Source of the DNA: Micromonospora rifamycinica
Lineage (GTDB): Bacteria > Actinomycetota > Actinomycetes > Mycobacteriales > Micromonosporaceae
Direction: 5' to 3'
DNA: 64,000 nt
Assembly: GCF_900090265.1 (NCBI RefSeq)
Contig: NZ_LT607752.1
Coordinates: forward strand, 5,772,001 to 5,836,000
In this document: piece after piece, positions 22,430 to 31,432 of the stretch
How positions within the stretch are numbered: position 1 is the stretch's first letter
Layout: each line of letters begins with the position of its first letter
The notes under the pieces: model-generated
What the model was told of the DNA's origin: nothing
Seen by the model: the letters and a program-made list of their open reading frames with translations, nothing else
Database searches by the model: none
Position numbers and translations under genes: made by a program

Positions 22430-23089
22430 GTGACGGTGGTGCTGGTCGAGGCGTACGCGACGCTGGCCCGGCGGGTGCTCGCCGGTCCGGCGCGGTTGGG
22501 GCGTACCCGACTGGTGGCCGTCGACGGACCCAGCGGCGCGGGCAAGAGCGCCTTCACCGCGCGCCTCGCGGACGCCCTCGCCGCGCTGCCCGGCGGCGGG
22601 CGGCCACCGGTGGTGCACACCGACGACCTGCTCGACGGCTGGGACGACCAGCTCACCTTCTGGACCCGCCTGGAGGAGCGGGTGCTCGCCCCGCTGCGGG
22701 CCGGCCGGGCCGGGTCCTACCGGCGTTACAGCTGGGTGCGGCGGGAGTTCCTGCCCCGCGAGGTGCCGGTGCCGGTCGCGCCGGTGCTGCTGCTGGAGGG
22801 GGTGAGCGCGGCACGGGCGGCGATCCGGCCGGAGCTGACCCTGTCGGTGCAGGTCACCGCGCCGGCCGGGCTGCGGCTGCGCCGCGCGCTGGACCGGGAC
22901 GGGCCGCAGCTGCTGCCGGAGCTGCGGCGCTGGCACGCGGGGGAGGAGGCCCACTTCGCGGCCGACCGGACCGCCACCGCCGTCGACCTGGTGGTCGACG
23001 GGGCACCGACCCTGCCGCACGACCGCGACCGCTACTACGTCCGCCGCCGGGTGCCGCCTCCGGCCCAGGTCCCGGTTCCGGTCCCGTGA
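22430..23089 (+). CDS. uridine kinase-like P-loop NTPase
   Basis: The 219-residue soluble protein has Walker A GPSGAGKSAF at residues about 30-39, a D-D-L-L-D-G motif after the second strand (HTDDLLDGWDDQ) and LLLEGVSAARAA where uridine-kinase-like proteins have their Walker-B/Glu region. The family phosphorylates nucleosides or related small molecules. The true substrate is not known for this actinobacterial subgroup. The GTG at 22430 is chosen for the TAGCGT box 7 bases upstream. The last residues are Pro/Val repeats. Confidence 0.75.
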   Translation: MTVVLVEAYATLARRVLAGPARLGRTRLVAVDGPSGAGKSAFTARLADALAALPGGGRPPVVHTDDLLDGWDDQLTFWTRLEERVLAPLRAGRAGSYRRYSWVRREFLPREVPVPVAPVLLLEGVSAARAAIRPELTLSVQVTAPAGLRLRRALDRDGPQLLPELRRWHAGEEAHFAADRTATAVDLVVDGAPTLPHDRDRYYVRRRVPPPAQVPVPVP

Positions 23090-23162
23090 GCCGAGCCCGA
23101 CCCTGATCCGGTCCCCCGGCTGCGGGTTCCCGCTCGCCGGGTACCGCCCGGTAAGGCCGGCA

Positions 23163-23168
23163 TACGAT
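23163..23168 (+). promoter_or_regulatory. -10 box TACGAT of a probable leaderless gene
   Basis: TACGAT is followed after 7 bases by ATG 23176. This supports 23176 over the in-frame ATG at 23167, which overlaps the box itself. Confidence 0.45.
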
Positions 23169-23175
23169 GCCGGTC

Positions 23176-24558
23176 ATGACCTCTCCGATCATGTCCGAGT
23201 CCGAGGTGCGGGCCGCCGTCGCGCGGGAGATGCCCGGCGTCCGTGCCGATCTGGAACGCCTCGTCCGCATTCCCGGCATCGCCTTCGAGGGCTTCGACCA
23301 CTCCCACGTCGAGCGGTCCGCCGAGGCGGTCGCCGAGCTGCTGCGCGGTTGCGGTCTCGACGTGCGGATCGTGCGCTCCGGCGGTCAGCCTGCGGTGATC
23401 GGGACGCGGCCCGCCCCGCCCGGCGCACCCACCGTGCTGCTGTACGCCCACCACGACGTCCAGCCCGTCGGCGACCTGTCGCTGTGGGAGTCCGCGCCGT
23501 TCGAGCCGGTCGAGCGGGAGGGTCGCCTCTACGGGCGCGGTGCCGCCGACGACAAGGCCGGCATCATGGCGCACGTCGCCGCCCTGCGCGCCTTCGGCGA
23601 CCAGCTCCCGGTCGGCGTGGTGCTGTTCATCGAGGGGGAGGAGGAGTACGGCTCCGACTCGCTGGAGCGGCTCCTCACCGAGCACCGCGAGGAGATCGCC
23701 TCGGACGTCATCGTGATCGCCGACTCCGCGAACTGGGACGTGGGCGTACCGGCCCTGACCACCTCGCTGCGCGGCCTGGTCAACCTGTTCGTCGAGGTTC
23801 GCACCCTGGACCACGCGGTGCACAGCGGGATGTTCGGCGGTGCCGTCCCGGACGCGGTGACCGCCCTGGTCCGGCTGCTGGCCACGCTGCACGACGCCGC
23901 CGGGGACGTGGCCGTCGCGGGCCTGGCCGGCCGCACGGGCGCTCCCGTCGACTATCCGGAGGACCGGTTCCGGGCCGAGGCCGGCGTGGTCGACGGGGTG
24001 TCGCTGATCGGCACCGGCCGGATCACCGACCGGCTCTGGACCAAACCGGCGGTGGCGGTGCTCGGAATCGACGCCCCGGCCACCGGCGAGGCACCGAACG
24101 CGCTGGTCCCGGCCGCGAAGGCCAAGCTGAGCGTACGGCTCGCGCCGGGTGACGACCCCCGGCGGGCGTACGACGCGGTCCGTGCCCACCTGGAGGAGCA
24201 CGCGCCGTGGGGTGCCCGGGTGACGGTGACCCTGGAGAGCGGCGGCGATCCGTGTGTCATCGACGCCTCGGGGCCGGTGTTCGACGCCGCCCGCGCGGCG
24301 TTCCGGGCCGCCTGGGACGGGACCGAGCCGGTGGACATCGGCATCGGGGGCTCGATCCCGTTCATCGCCACCTTCCAGGAGATGTTTCCGCAGGCGGCGA
24401 TCCTGGTCACCGGGGTGGAGGACCCGCACGCGCGGGCGCACGGCCCGAACGAGAGCCTGCACCTGGGCGAGTTCGCCCGGGTCTGCCTCGCCGAGGCGTT
24501 GCTGTTGGCGAAGGTGGCCGGGCAGCGGCAGCCGGCCGGTCAGGTCGCGGAACGGTAA
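23176..24558 (+). CDS. M20-family metallopeptidase (dipeptidase)
   Basis: This zinc-dependent cytosolic dipeptidase/carboxypeptidase of the M20/ArgE-DapE family has first metal ligand His and Asp in LLYAHHDVQP, bridging Asp in LYGRGAADDKAG, the general base Glu pair in FIEGEEEYGSDS, and the dimerisation domain around HSGMFGGAVPDAV. The late GPNESLHLGEF carries the last His. At 460 aa it is full length. It would cleave small peptides for amino-acid reuse. It appears monocistronic with a leaderless start. Confidence 0.9.
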   Translation: MTSPIMSESEVRAAVAREMPGVRADLERLVRIPGIAFEGFDHSHVERSAEAVAELLRGCGLDVRIVRSGGQPAVIGTRPAPPGAPTVLLYAHHDVQPVGDLSLWESAPFEPVEREGRLYGRGAADDKAGIMAHVAALRAFGDQLPVGVVLFIEGEEEYGSDSLERLLTEHREEIASDVIVIADSANWDVGVPALTTSLRGLVNLFVEVRTLDHAVHSGMFGGAVPDAVTALVRLLATLHDAAGDVAVAGLAGRTGAPVDYPEDRFRAEAGVVDGVSLIGTGRITDRLWTKPAVAVLGIDAPATGEAPNALVPAAKAKLSVRLAPGDDPRRAYDAVRAHLEEHAPWGARVTVTLESGGDPCVIDASGPVFDAARAAFRAAWDGTEPVDIGIGGSIPFIATFQEMFPQAAILVTGVEDPHARAHGPNESLHLGEFARVCLAEALLLAKVAGQRQPAGQVAER

Positions 24559-24607
24559 CTTCGGGGCCGATGTCGGAGTTTGCGGCGTGTCGGAAGACCA
24601 CCTGGTA

Positions 24608-24613
24608 TAGCCT
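24608..24613 (+). promoter_or_regulatory. -10 box TAGCCT of a probable leaderless gene
   Basis: TAGCCT is followed after 7 bases by ATG 24621, with no ribosome site between them. Confidence 0.4.
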
Positions 24614-24620
24614 TTCGAAC

Positions 24621-24827
24621 ATGCGTACGAACGACGTGATGACGCGGCTGGAAGCCGCCGTGAGCGCTCTGGGGGACGTCGACGTCTCCGCGTGGCCCGA
24701 GGACACGCTCAAGGAACAGCTCGGCGAGCTTTCGGCGGTGCTGGTCGCCCTGGACGGCGTGCTGTCCCGGGTCGCCGACGGGGTCCGCGCCCGTGGCCTG
24801 CGCGTCGAGGAGCCCGTCTCGGCCTGA
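24621..24827 (+). CDS. small helical hypothetical protein, 68 aa
   Basis: This short all-helical protein (MTRLEAAVSALGDVDV, then LSAVLVALDGVLSRVADGV) has spacing like the N-terminal helical hairpin of DUF222/HNH proteins, but no HNH part follows. It may be a free-standing small protein or the decayed start of such a gene. A TAGCCT box 7 bases upstream supports the ATG. Function unknown. Confidence 0.5.
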   Translation: MRTNDVMTRLEAAVSALGDVDVSAWPEDTLKEQLGELSAVLVALDGVLSRVADGVRARGLRVEEPVSA

Positions 24828-24993
24828 GCGGGCGGTCCGGGGTGCACCCCGTCGCCGGGGTCGGCCCGGCCGGCCGTCCCGTGCGGACGTGCCCGGCCGG
24901 CGACCGGGCGGGGCGTGCCGTGCCCGGACAGGCAGACGGCCCGGGTACGGCAATGCCCGGGTGGTGTCGGGGGTGGCTGGCAGGATGAGGTGC

Positions 24994-26655
24994 GTGCGGT
25001 TCCTCGACCTGGCAGCCACCTCCGCGGCCGTCTCGGCCACCACCGGCCGACGCGCCAAGGTGGAGCTGCTGGCCGGTGCGCTGCGGGCGCTCGACCCGTC
25101 CGAGGTGGCGGTCGGCTCCGGCTATCTCGCCGGTGAGCTGCGCCAGCGGCAGACCGGCGTGGGCTGGGCCAGCCTGCGTGACCTGCCGCCGCCGGCCGCG
25201 GAGCCGACGCTGACCGTGACCGCCGTCGACGCGGCCGTCGACGGGATCGCCGCCGTGCACGGCCCCGGCTCCCAGGCCCGCCGCCGGCAGCTGCTCACCG
25301 CTCTGCTCGGTGCCGCCACCGCCGACGAGCAGCGGTTCCTGGTCGACCTGTTCCGGGGCGAGCTGCGCCAGGGTGCCCAGGCCGGCCTGCTCGCCGACGC
25401 CATCGCCCGGGCCGCCGAGGTGCCGGTGGCGGCGGTACGTCGGGCGCTGCTGCTCGTCGGTGACCTGCGGGCGGTCGCGGTGGCCGCCCGCACCGGCGGT
25501 GCCGCCGCGCTGGCCGGCTTCGGGCTCCGGGTGGGCCGTCCGCTCGCACCGATGCTGGCGTCGAGCGCCCCGTCGGTCGACGCCGCGCTCGCGGTCACCG
25601 GGGTGCCGGCGGTGGTCGACGTGAAACTCGACGGCATCCGTATCCAGGTGCACCGCTCCGGTGACGACGTCGCGGTCTTCACCCGCAGCCTGGACGAGAT
25701 CACCGCGCGGGTGCCAGAGGTGGTCGCCGCGGTTCGGGCGTTGCCGGTCCGGGAGCTGGTGCTCGACGGCGAGGCGATCGGGCTGGACGCCGCCGGTCGC
25801 CCGCTGCCGTTCCCGCAGACCTCCAGCCGGGCCGCCCGCAGGTCTCCCGGCAGGGCGACCGTTCCCGCTGGTCCCGACCCGACCGATCCGGCCGCCACTG
25901 ATCCGGCCGCCACTGATCCGGCCGCCACTGATCCGGCCGCCACCGATCCGGCCGACCTGGCGGTGCAGGCCGCCACGGACCCGGCCGACCCCGCCGTGCT
26001 CACGCCGTACTTCTTCGATCTGTTGCACCTCGACGGCGACGATCTGATCGACCTGCCCGGCCGGCAGCGGTGGACCCGGCTCGCCGAGGTGGTCGACGGG
26101 TCGTTGCTGGTGGGCCGGGTCGAGGTCGATGATCCGGGGCAGGCCGGTGCGGCGTTCGCCGCCGCGCTCGACGCCGGCCAGGAGGGGGTCGTGGTCAAGT
26201 CGCCGGACGCCCCCTACGACGCCGGTCGGCGCGGTTCGGCCTGGGTCAAGGTCAAGCCCCGGCACACCCTCGACCTGGTGGTGCTGGCGGTCGAGTGGGG
26301 CAGTGGCCGGCGGCAGGGTTGGCTGTCCAACCTGCACCTCGGTGCCCGGGATCCGCGTACCGGTGACTTCGTGATGCTCGGCAAGACCTTCAAGGGCCTG
26401 ACCGACGAGGTGCTGCGCTGGCAGACCGAACGTTTCCTCGGGCTGGCCGTGGAGCGCGGCGACTGGGTGGTGCGGGTGCGTCCCGAGCAGGTGGTCGAGG
26501 TCGCCTTCGACGGCGTGCTCGCCAGCAGCCGCTACCCGGGCGGGGTGGCCCTCCGGTTCGCCCGGGTGCTGCGCTACCGCGACGACAAGTCGGCTGCCGA
26601 GGCCGACACCATCGACACGGTCCGCGCCCTGCACGCGGGGCGTTCCGCCGGCTGA
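24994..26655 (+). CDS. ATP-dependent DNA ligase (LigB type)
   Basis: This is a DNA nick-joining enzyme of the ATP-dependent, repair-associated kind that actinobacteria carry beside the NAD-dependent LigA. The N-terminal DNA-binding domain (residues 1-185) is followed by the adenylation domain with the nucleotidyl Lys in VDVKLDGIRI (about K211), ELVLDGEAIG, EGVVVKSPDAPYD and the C-terminal OB domain with WVKVKP. A Thr-Asp-Pro-Ala-Ala repeat (about residues 298-322) interrupts the adenylation domain. GTG 24994 is preferred: a CAGGAT box lies 7 bases upstream, and GATGAGG could also act as a ribosome site. Confidence 0.9.
   Translation: MRFLDLAATSAAVSATTGRRAKVELLAGALRALDPSEVAVGSGYLAGELRQRQTGVGWASLRDLPPPAAEPTLTVTAVDAAVDGIAAVHGPGSQARRRQLLTALLGAATADEQRFLVDLFRGELRQGAQAGLLADAIARAAEVPVAAVRRALLLVGDLRAVAVAARTGGAAALAGFGLRVGRPLAPMLASSAPSVDAALAVTGVPAVVDVKLDGIRIQVHRSGDDVAVFTRSLDEITARVPEVVAAVRALPVRELVLDGEAIGLDAAGRPLPFPQTSSRAARRSPGRATVPAGPDPTDPAATDPAATDPAATDPAATDPADLAVQAATDPADPAVLTPYFFDLLHLDGDDLIDLPGRQRWTRLAEVVDGSLLVGRVEVDDPGQAGAAFAAALDAGQEGVVVKSPDAPYDAGRRGSAWVKVKPRHTLDLVVLAVEWGSGRRQGWLSNLHLGARDPRTGDFVMLGKTFKGLTDEVLRWQTERFLGLAVERGDWVVRVRPEQVVEVAFDGVLASSRYPGGVALRFARVLRYRDDKSAAEADTIDTVRALHAGRSAG
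25885..25959 (+). repeat. 15-bp tandem repeat inside the ligase gene
   Basis: GATCCGGCCGCCACT occurs three times exactly, then once as ...CACC and once degenerate. It encodes repeated DPAAT and keeps frame, so it is a likely length-variable linker. Confidence 0.85.
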
Positions 26656-26753
26656 GCCGGACACCGCGCGCCGGGCAGGTCACCCGCTGAACCGGGCACC
26701 GCACGCCGGCTGAGCTGTCGGAAGGTGCCTGCCGAGGGCGGTGCCGGCACCGT

Positions 26754-27569
26754 TCAGGCGGGGGTGGCGGGTTCGGCGGCCCGGTCGACGGGGAGTTTCG
26801 GCGCGTCCAGGCCGGCGGCGCGGCGGGCCTCCCGGCGGGCCACCCAGCCGTAGCCGAACAGCGTCATCACGGCGAACAGCCACCACTGGACGACGTAGCC
26901 GAAGTTCTGCCAGTTGTTCGCGTGCCCGATCGGCACCGCCCGGAACGCCGGATCGTTCGCCGGGGTCTGCTCGTCGAGCAGCAGGTACGCCCCGTGCAGC
27001 GGGTACGGCAGCTCCCGGGCCAGCTTGTCGACGGTCACCCGACGGGTCTCCAGCCGGCCGTCGCGCCGGTCGACGCCGCTGCCGCCGGTCTCGGTGGGGT
27101 GCACCCGGCCGATGACGGTCACCTCCCCGGTCGGCAGCGCGGGCACCTGGGGCACGGCCAGCGCGCCGCCGGGGGCCGGGGGAACCCAGCCCCGGTCGAC
27201 CAGCACCGCCGTGCCGTCGTCCAGCACCAGCGGGGCGAGCACCTCGAAGCCGACCCGGCTCTCCACCGTCCGGCCCCGGACCAGGACGACGTGCGCGGGG
27301 TCGTACCGGCCGGTGGCGGTGACCCTGCTCCACTCGGCCTGCTCGGCGGGGGGCGGGCCGACCGTGCCCGCGCCGCCGGTCGGGGCGGGCAGGGTGGACC
27401 GCAGCGGCGCGGGCGTGCCCGCGGTGCCGGCGTCGATGCGTTCGTTGACCGCGGTGCGTTCCCGGTAACGGTCCAGCTGCCAGTTGCCGAGCAGCACCAT
27501 GACGGCGGCGGCGGCCAGGGTCAGCGCGAGGATGCCCAACCAGCGTGGGGTCAGCAGGAACCGGTACAC
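26754..27569 (-). CDS. SURF1 family protein (cytochrome oxidase assembly)
   Basis: The 271-residue membrane protein has the classic SURF1 shape: an N-terminal transmembrane helix (WLGILALTLAAAAVMVLLG), GNWQLDRYRER directly after it, a periplasmic domain with VLVDRGWVP and a closing helix NNWQNFGYVVQWWLFAVM near the C-terminus. SURF1 proteins help haem insertion into aa3-type cytochrome c oxidase. The tail is Ala/Pro-rich. The GTG start lies next to the divergent CobB-like gene region. It converges with the ligase gene, with a small palindrome (CGGTGCCGGCACCG) between them. Confidence 0.88.
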   Translation of the reverse strand: MYRFLLTPRWLGILALTLAAAAVMVLLGNWQLDRYRERTAVNERIDAGTAGTPAPLRSTLPAPTGGAGTVGPPPAEQAEWSRVTATGRYDPAHVVLVRGRTVESRVGFEVLAPLVLDDGTAVLVDRGWVPPAPGGALAVPQVPALPTGEVTVIGRVHPTETGGSGVDRRDGRLETRRVTVDKLARELPYPLHGAYLLLDEQTPANDPAFRAVPIGHANNWQNFGYVVQWWLFAVMTLFGYGWVARREARRAAGLDAPKLPVDRAAEPATPA

Positions 27570-27751
27570 GGCACGAGGCTACCCGTATGACGGGCACCAC
27601 CCTCCGCGACGGCCCGGGACCGGTCCGTGCGACGCCGGTTCGGCGGACTTCCGCCGCCGGTGCGGGCGGGTATGGTCACGCGAGCGGATCGCCGCCGGTG
27701 TTCCTCCCGGCCGTCCGCGCACCACTGTCCGTCACCACCGAGGAGTCGATG

Positions 27752-29128
27752 ATGACCGCCGTGCCGCGCCTCGTGTTCAGCGCGCCGTCCTCCGGTCACG
27801 GCACCAACGCGCTCTCCGTGGGCCTGCTCGCGGCCCTCGCCGACCGGGGGCTGGACGTCGCCGGCTTCAAGGTCGGCCCGGACCACGTCGACGCCGCGTA
27901 CCTCGGGCTGGCCGCCGGCCGACCCGGGCGCAACCTCGACCCCCGGCTGACCGGCGCCGACCAGCTCGGGCCGCTCTTCGCGCACGGCGCCCAGGGTGCC
28001 GCGCTGGCCCTGGTCCAGGGCACCATGGGCCTGTACGACTCGGTCGCCGGCCGTCCCGAGGCGGAGTCCACCGCCGCCGTCGCGACCGCGCTGCGCAGCC
28101 CCGTCGTGCTGGCGGTGGACGTGGCGGCGATGGGGCAGTCGGTGGCCGCCCTGGTGCACGGCTTCCGCTCGTACGACGAGCAGCTCTGGCTGGGTGGGGT
28201 GATCCTCACCCAGGTGGCGTCCGGCCGGCACGAGGCCATGCTCCGGGAGGCGCTCGACGACGTCGGGGTGCCGGTCTACGGCGCGCTGCGTCGCCACGAG
28301 CTGCCCCCGGTGTTGCCCGCCCGCCGGCACGGTGTGGTGCCGGTGCTCGCCCGCGACACGGAGGCGACCCGGGCGGTCCGCCGGCTCGGTGAGGCGGTCG
28401 CCGGCACGGTCGACCTGGAGCGCCTGCTCGCGCTGGCCCGCTCCGCCCCGGCGCTCTCCGTCGCGCCGTGGTCGCCGGCCCCCGGGGCTCCGGGCGGGGA
28501 CGCGCCGGTGGTGGCGCTGGCCGGGGGGCCGGGCGGCAGTTACGGCCACCCGGAGGTCGCCGAGCTGCTCCGGGCCGCCGGGGCGCAGGTGGTCACGGTC
28601 GACCCGCTGCGCGACGAGGCACTGCCCGCCGGCACCCGCGCGCTGGTGGTCGGCGGCGCGCTGCCCGAGTCGTACGCGCGGGACCTGTCGGCCAACCGGC
28701 GGCTCTGCATCGCGGTGGCGGAGCTGGCCCGCACCGGGCGGCCGGTGATCGCCGAGGGCACCGGCCTGCTGTGGCTGGCCCGCGAGCTGGACGGCCTGCC
28801 GATGTGCGGGGTGCTGGACGCGATCGGGGCCAGCCGGGACGGCCTGGTGGTGGGCTACCGGGAGGCGGTCGCCCAGTCCGACAGCGTGGTCGCCGCCGCC
28901 GGGACGACGGTGGTGGGTTACAAGCAGCACGGTGCCGTGCTCACGCCCCGGTCGGGTCAGCGGGCCGCGTGGAGCTGGGAGGGCGGCTCGCCCGAGGGCT
29001 TCGTCTGGCGGGGCGTGCACGCCTCCCAGCTCGGCCTGCACTGGGCGGCGTACCCCGGGATCGCGACCCGGCTGGTGACGGCGGCGGCGCTGCCGTCGCC
29101 GGTCGAGGGTGTCGCCGCCCCGGCCTGA
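27752..29128 (+). CDS. cobyrinate a,c-diamide synthase-like protein with altered catalytic motifs
   Basis: The overall match is to CobB/CbiA (a,c-amidation of cobyrinate): KVGPDHVDAAYLGLAAGRPG, GTMGLYDS, VVLAVDVAAMGQSVAALVHG and HASQLGLHWA. Two functional motifs differ. The P-loop reads APSSGHGTNALSVG, without the Lys of G-x-G-K-T. The amidotransferase nucleophile region reads VIAEGTGLLWL, with Gly where AEC(G/A)G has the catalytic Cys. It may be a non-catalytic paralogue or use a different chemistry. ATG 27752 is spaced 6 bases from GAGGAG. It is apart from the other cob genes. Confidence 0.75.
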   Translation: MTAVPRLVFSAPSSGHGTNALSVGLLAALADRGLDVAGFKVGPDHVDAAYLGLAAGRPGRNLDPRLTGADQLGPLFAHGAQGAALALVQGTMGLYDSVAGRPEAESTAAVATALRSPVVLAVDVAAMGQSVAALVHGFRSYDEQLWLGGVILTQVASGRHEAMLREALDDVGVPVYGALRRHELPPVLPARRHGVVPVLARDTEATRAVRRLGEAVAGTVDLERLLALARSAPALSVAPWSPAPGAPGGDAPVVALAGGPGGSYGHPEVAELLRAAGAQVVTVDPLRDEALPAGTRALVVGGALPESYARDLSANRRLCIAVAELARTGRPVIAEGTGLLWLARELDGLPMCGVLDAIGASRDGLVVGYREAVAQSDSVVAAAGTTVVGYKQHGAVLTPRSGQRAAWSWEGGSPEGFVWRGVHASQLGLHWAAYPGIATRLVTAAALPSPVEGVAAPA

Positions 29129-29163
29129 CCGCGTCGCGTTCCGGCCGGGCGTCGCCTGGCGGG

Positions 29164-31296
29164 TCAGCCGACGATGGCGTCCGACGGTGGGGTGAACTGG
29201 CGGGTCGGGGTGCCCTTGAGGCCGTCCCGCAGAGTCTGGGCGACCGCGTTGACCGGGATCTGCGACTGTCCGTCGCCGACCGCGTTGAACGGGTTGTCCG
29301 GGTCGGCGATGAAGCTCGCCGCCGCCAGCTCCGGGGTGTAGCCGACGAACCAGGCCGACCGGGTGCTGTCGGTGGTGCCGGTCTTGCCGGCCACCGGGCG
29401 GCCCACCGTGCGGCGCACGCTGTCCGCCGTCGACCAGCCCCCGCAGCTTCCCTTGGCCGGGGTGTCCCCGGTGGGGCAGCGCGCCGCGTCGGTGGCGGCC
29501 CGCGCCGCGTCGGCGTTCACCACCTGCCGGCAGCGGGGCTTGGCGACCTCCCGTTCGATGCCGCCGGCGGTACGGTAGGTGGCCGGGGTGCCGTCCCGGT
29601 TGGTGATCGAGTTCACCGGCATCGCCTCGCAGTACCGGCCGTCGGCGGCGATCGCGGCGTACGCGTTGGCCATCTCCAACGGGGTGGCGTCGGAGACGCC
29701 CAGGGTGAACGCGCCCCACTTCTTCGCCTTGGCGGGTGACGCCTGCTCCTTGTCGACGTCGGTCCGCCAGCGCAGGCCCAACTGCTCGGCGAGGTGCACC
29801 CCCCGGTCCGCGCCGATCTTCTCCTCCAGCTGGACGAAGTAGGTGTTGACCGACTTGCCGAACCCGGACCACATGGTCTGCCGGCCGGTCATCGCCCCGC
29901 TGGCGTTGGACGGCGCCCACCCGTCGTAGACGGCGGACCGGTACCGGTACGGCGAGTCGAACGCGGTGGACAGCGGCATGCCGGCGTCGAGCGCGGCCAG
30001 CATCGGGAACATCTTGAACGTCGAGCCGGCCTGGTACCCGGGGAGGGTGCCGCCGCCGAGCAGCGGGGCGACCGTGTTCGGGTAGTTCGCCTTCGTCTTC
30101 GGGTCGGCCTCCGGGTTCGAGCTGGGGCCGTTGTCGCCGACGTCCAGGGAGTAGGTCCGGTTCACCGCCATCGCCTTGATCCGTCCGGTGCCCGGTTCGG
30201 CGACCACGATCCCGTTGGCGAAGGGGCTGCCGACCCGCTCCTTCGCGCCGACGTTCTTCTCGGCGGCGGCCTGGACCTTCGGGTCGAGGCTCAGCACGAT
30301 CCGGTAGCCGCCCCGGCGCAGCTTGTCCATCCGTTCCAGCCGGTTCTCCCCGAACGCGGGCTGCGCGCTCCACCAGTTCTTCACGTAGTCGCAGGCGAAG
30401 CCCCAGGCGTTGTACGCGCCGGGGATCGAGGCGCAGTCGTTGGCCGGGGTGGTGGGTCGGGTCCGGATCGGTTCGTTCTTCGCCACCGCGGCGGCGTCCG
30501 GGGACAGGTAGTGGAGCTGGGCCATCTTGTCGAGCACGTAGTTGCGCCGGTCGGTGGCGTCCTTCTGGTCGGAGCTGAGCGGGTCGTACTCGGAGGGGGA
30601 CTTGACCAGCCCGGCGAGGGTGGCCGCCTCGACCGGGCTGAGGGTGGCCGGGGTCTTGGAGAAGAAGATCTGGGCCGCTGCGTAGATGCCGTACGCCCGG
30701 TGGCCGAAGTACGCCGAGTTGAGGTAGCGCTCCAGGATCTGCTCCTTGGTCAGCTCCTTCTCGATGTCGAGCGCCATCCGCATCTCCTTGACCTTGCGCA
30801 GGCTGGTCTGCTGGGTGGCCTCCTGCACCTCCTCGGGTGTCTGCGCGCTGTCCCGCAGCGCCATCCGGACGTACTGCATGGTCAGTGTCGACGCGCCCTG
30901 GGAGACGCCGCTGGAGCGGGCGTTGGCCACGAAGGCGCGGGCGACGCCCTTGGGGTCGACGCCCGAGTGCTGGTAGAAGCGGTTGTCCTCGGCGGCGACG
31001 ATGGCCTGCTGGATGTTCGGCGACATGTCCGACAACTTGGTGTACTGCCGGTACTCCTCGTAGAACATGGTCAGGATCGTCTTGCCGTCCGGGGCGTAGA
31101 GGTAGGACGTCTCGGCGGGCAGCGCGGTGCGCAGGATGTTCGTCTTGTGCTCCACGGCGTGCGCGGTGGCCTTGGCGCCGAGGCCGGTCACGGCGGCCAG
31201 CGGGTACGCCACGGCGGCGAGCACGACGCCGGCGATCAGCCCGGCGCGGAGGAGAGGAACGGAACGACCTGCGGCGGCAAGGGGTCGATTGCTCAC
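29164..31296 (-). CDS. class A penicillin-binding protein (transglycosylase-transpeptidase)
   Basis: This bifunctional peptidoglycan polymerase/cross-linker has an N-terminal cytoplasmic tail and transmembrane helix (about residues 16-38), then a GT51 glycosyltransferase domain with the catalytic Glu in VAAEDNRFYQHSGVD (about E103) and EMRMALDIEKELTK. The transpeptidase domain has Ser in STFK (about S425), SVN (about 485) and KTGTT (about 645). At 710 aa it is normal. The C-terminus is short, with no PASTA domain. The upstream region is unusually AT-rich for this DNA. Confidence 0.93.
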   Translation of the reverse strand: MSNRPLAAAGRSVPLLRAGLIAGVVLAAVAYPLAAVTGLGAKATAHAVEHKTNILRTALPAETSYLYAPDGKTILTMFYEEYRQYTKLSDMSPNIQQAIVAAEDNRFYQHSGVDPKGVARAFVANARSSGVSQGASTLTMQYVRMALRDSAQTPEEVQEATQQTSLRKVKEMRMALDIEKELTKEQILERYLNSAYFGHRAYGIYAAAQIFFSKTPATLSPVEAATLAGLVKSPSEYDPLSSDQKDATDRRNYVLDKMAQLHYLSPDAAAVAKNEPIRTRPTTPANDCASIPGAYNAWGFACDYVKNWWSAQPAFGENRLERMDKLRRGGYRIVLSLDPKVQAAAEKNVGAKERVGSPFANGIVVAEPGTGRIKAMAVNRTYSLDVGDNGPSSNPEADPKTKANYPNTVAPLLGGGTLPGYQAGSTFKMFPMLAALDAGMPLSTAFDSPYRYRSAVYDGWAPSNASGAMTGRQTMWSGFGKSVNTYFVQLEEKIGADRGVHLAEQLGLRWRTDVDKEQASPAKAKKWGAFTLGVSDATPLEMANAYAAIAADGRYCEAMPVNSITNRDGTPATYRTAGGIEREVAKPRCRQVVNADAARAATDAARCPTGDTPAKGSCGGWSTADSVRRTVGRPVAGKTGTTDSTRSAWFVGYTPELAAASFIADPDNPFNAVGDGQSQIPVNAVAQTLRDGLKGTPTRQFTPPSDAIVG

Positions 31297-31432
31297 CCGG
31301 TCAAGTTATGACATTTCCGAATCATTCATGAGAAGAATTCATGAACGCCGTCGGTGTCCCATCGGTGGCCGTGATGTGTCCCACGCCGGGTTCGGCTGTC
31401 CACCGCGCCGGCTTCCCGGCAGGATCGCGGTC
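31297..31432. promoter_or_regulatory. AT-rich divergent promoter region with ATTCATGA repeats
   Basis: ATTCATGA occurs at 31324-31331 and 31337-31344 (13 bases apart, each containing the palindrome TCATGA) in the lowest-GC stretch nearby, between the divergent penicillin-binding-protein and aminotransferase genes. CAGGAT at 31420-31425 lies 7 bases before the ATG of the latter. Confidence 0.4.

Noticed and set aside
25885..25959. CRISPR-like repeat array
   Set aside because: The 15-bp units are contiguous with no spacers and are translated in frame in the ligase gene.
27551..30373. 940-residue open frame on the minus strand across the CobB-like and penicillin-binding genes
   Set aside because: It is antisense or out of frame to genes with clear catalytic motifs and has the Arg/Gly/Pro-rich composition of a high-GC shadow frame.
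29794..31311. 505-residue plus-strand frame opposite the penicillin-binding protein gene
   Set aside because: Low-complexity Val/Gly/Leu sequence with no domain. The opposite strand has STFK, SVN and KTGTT in order.
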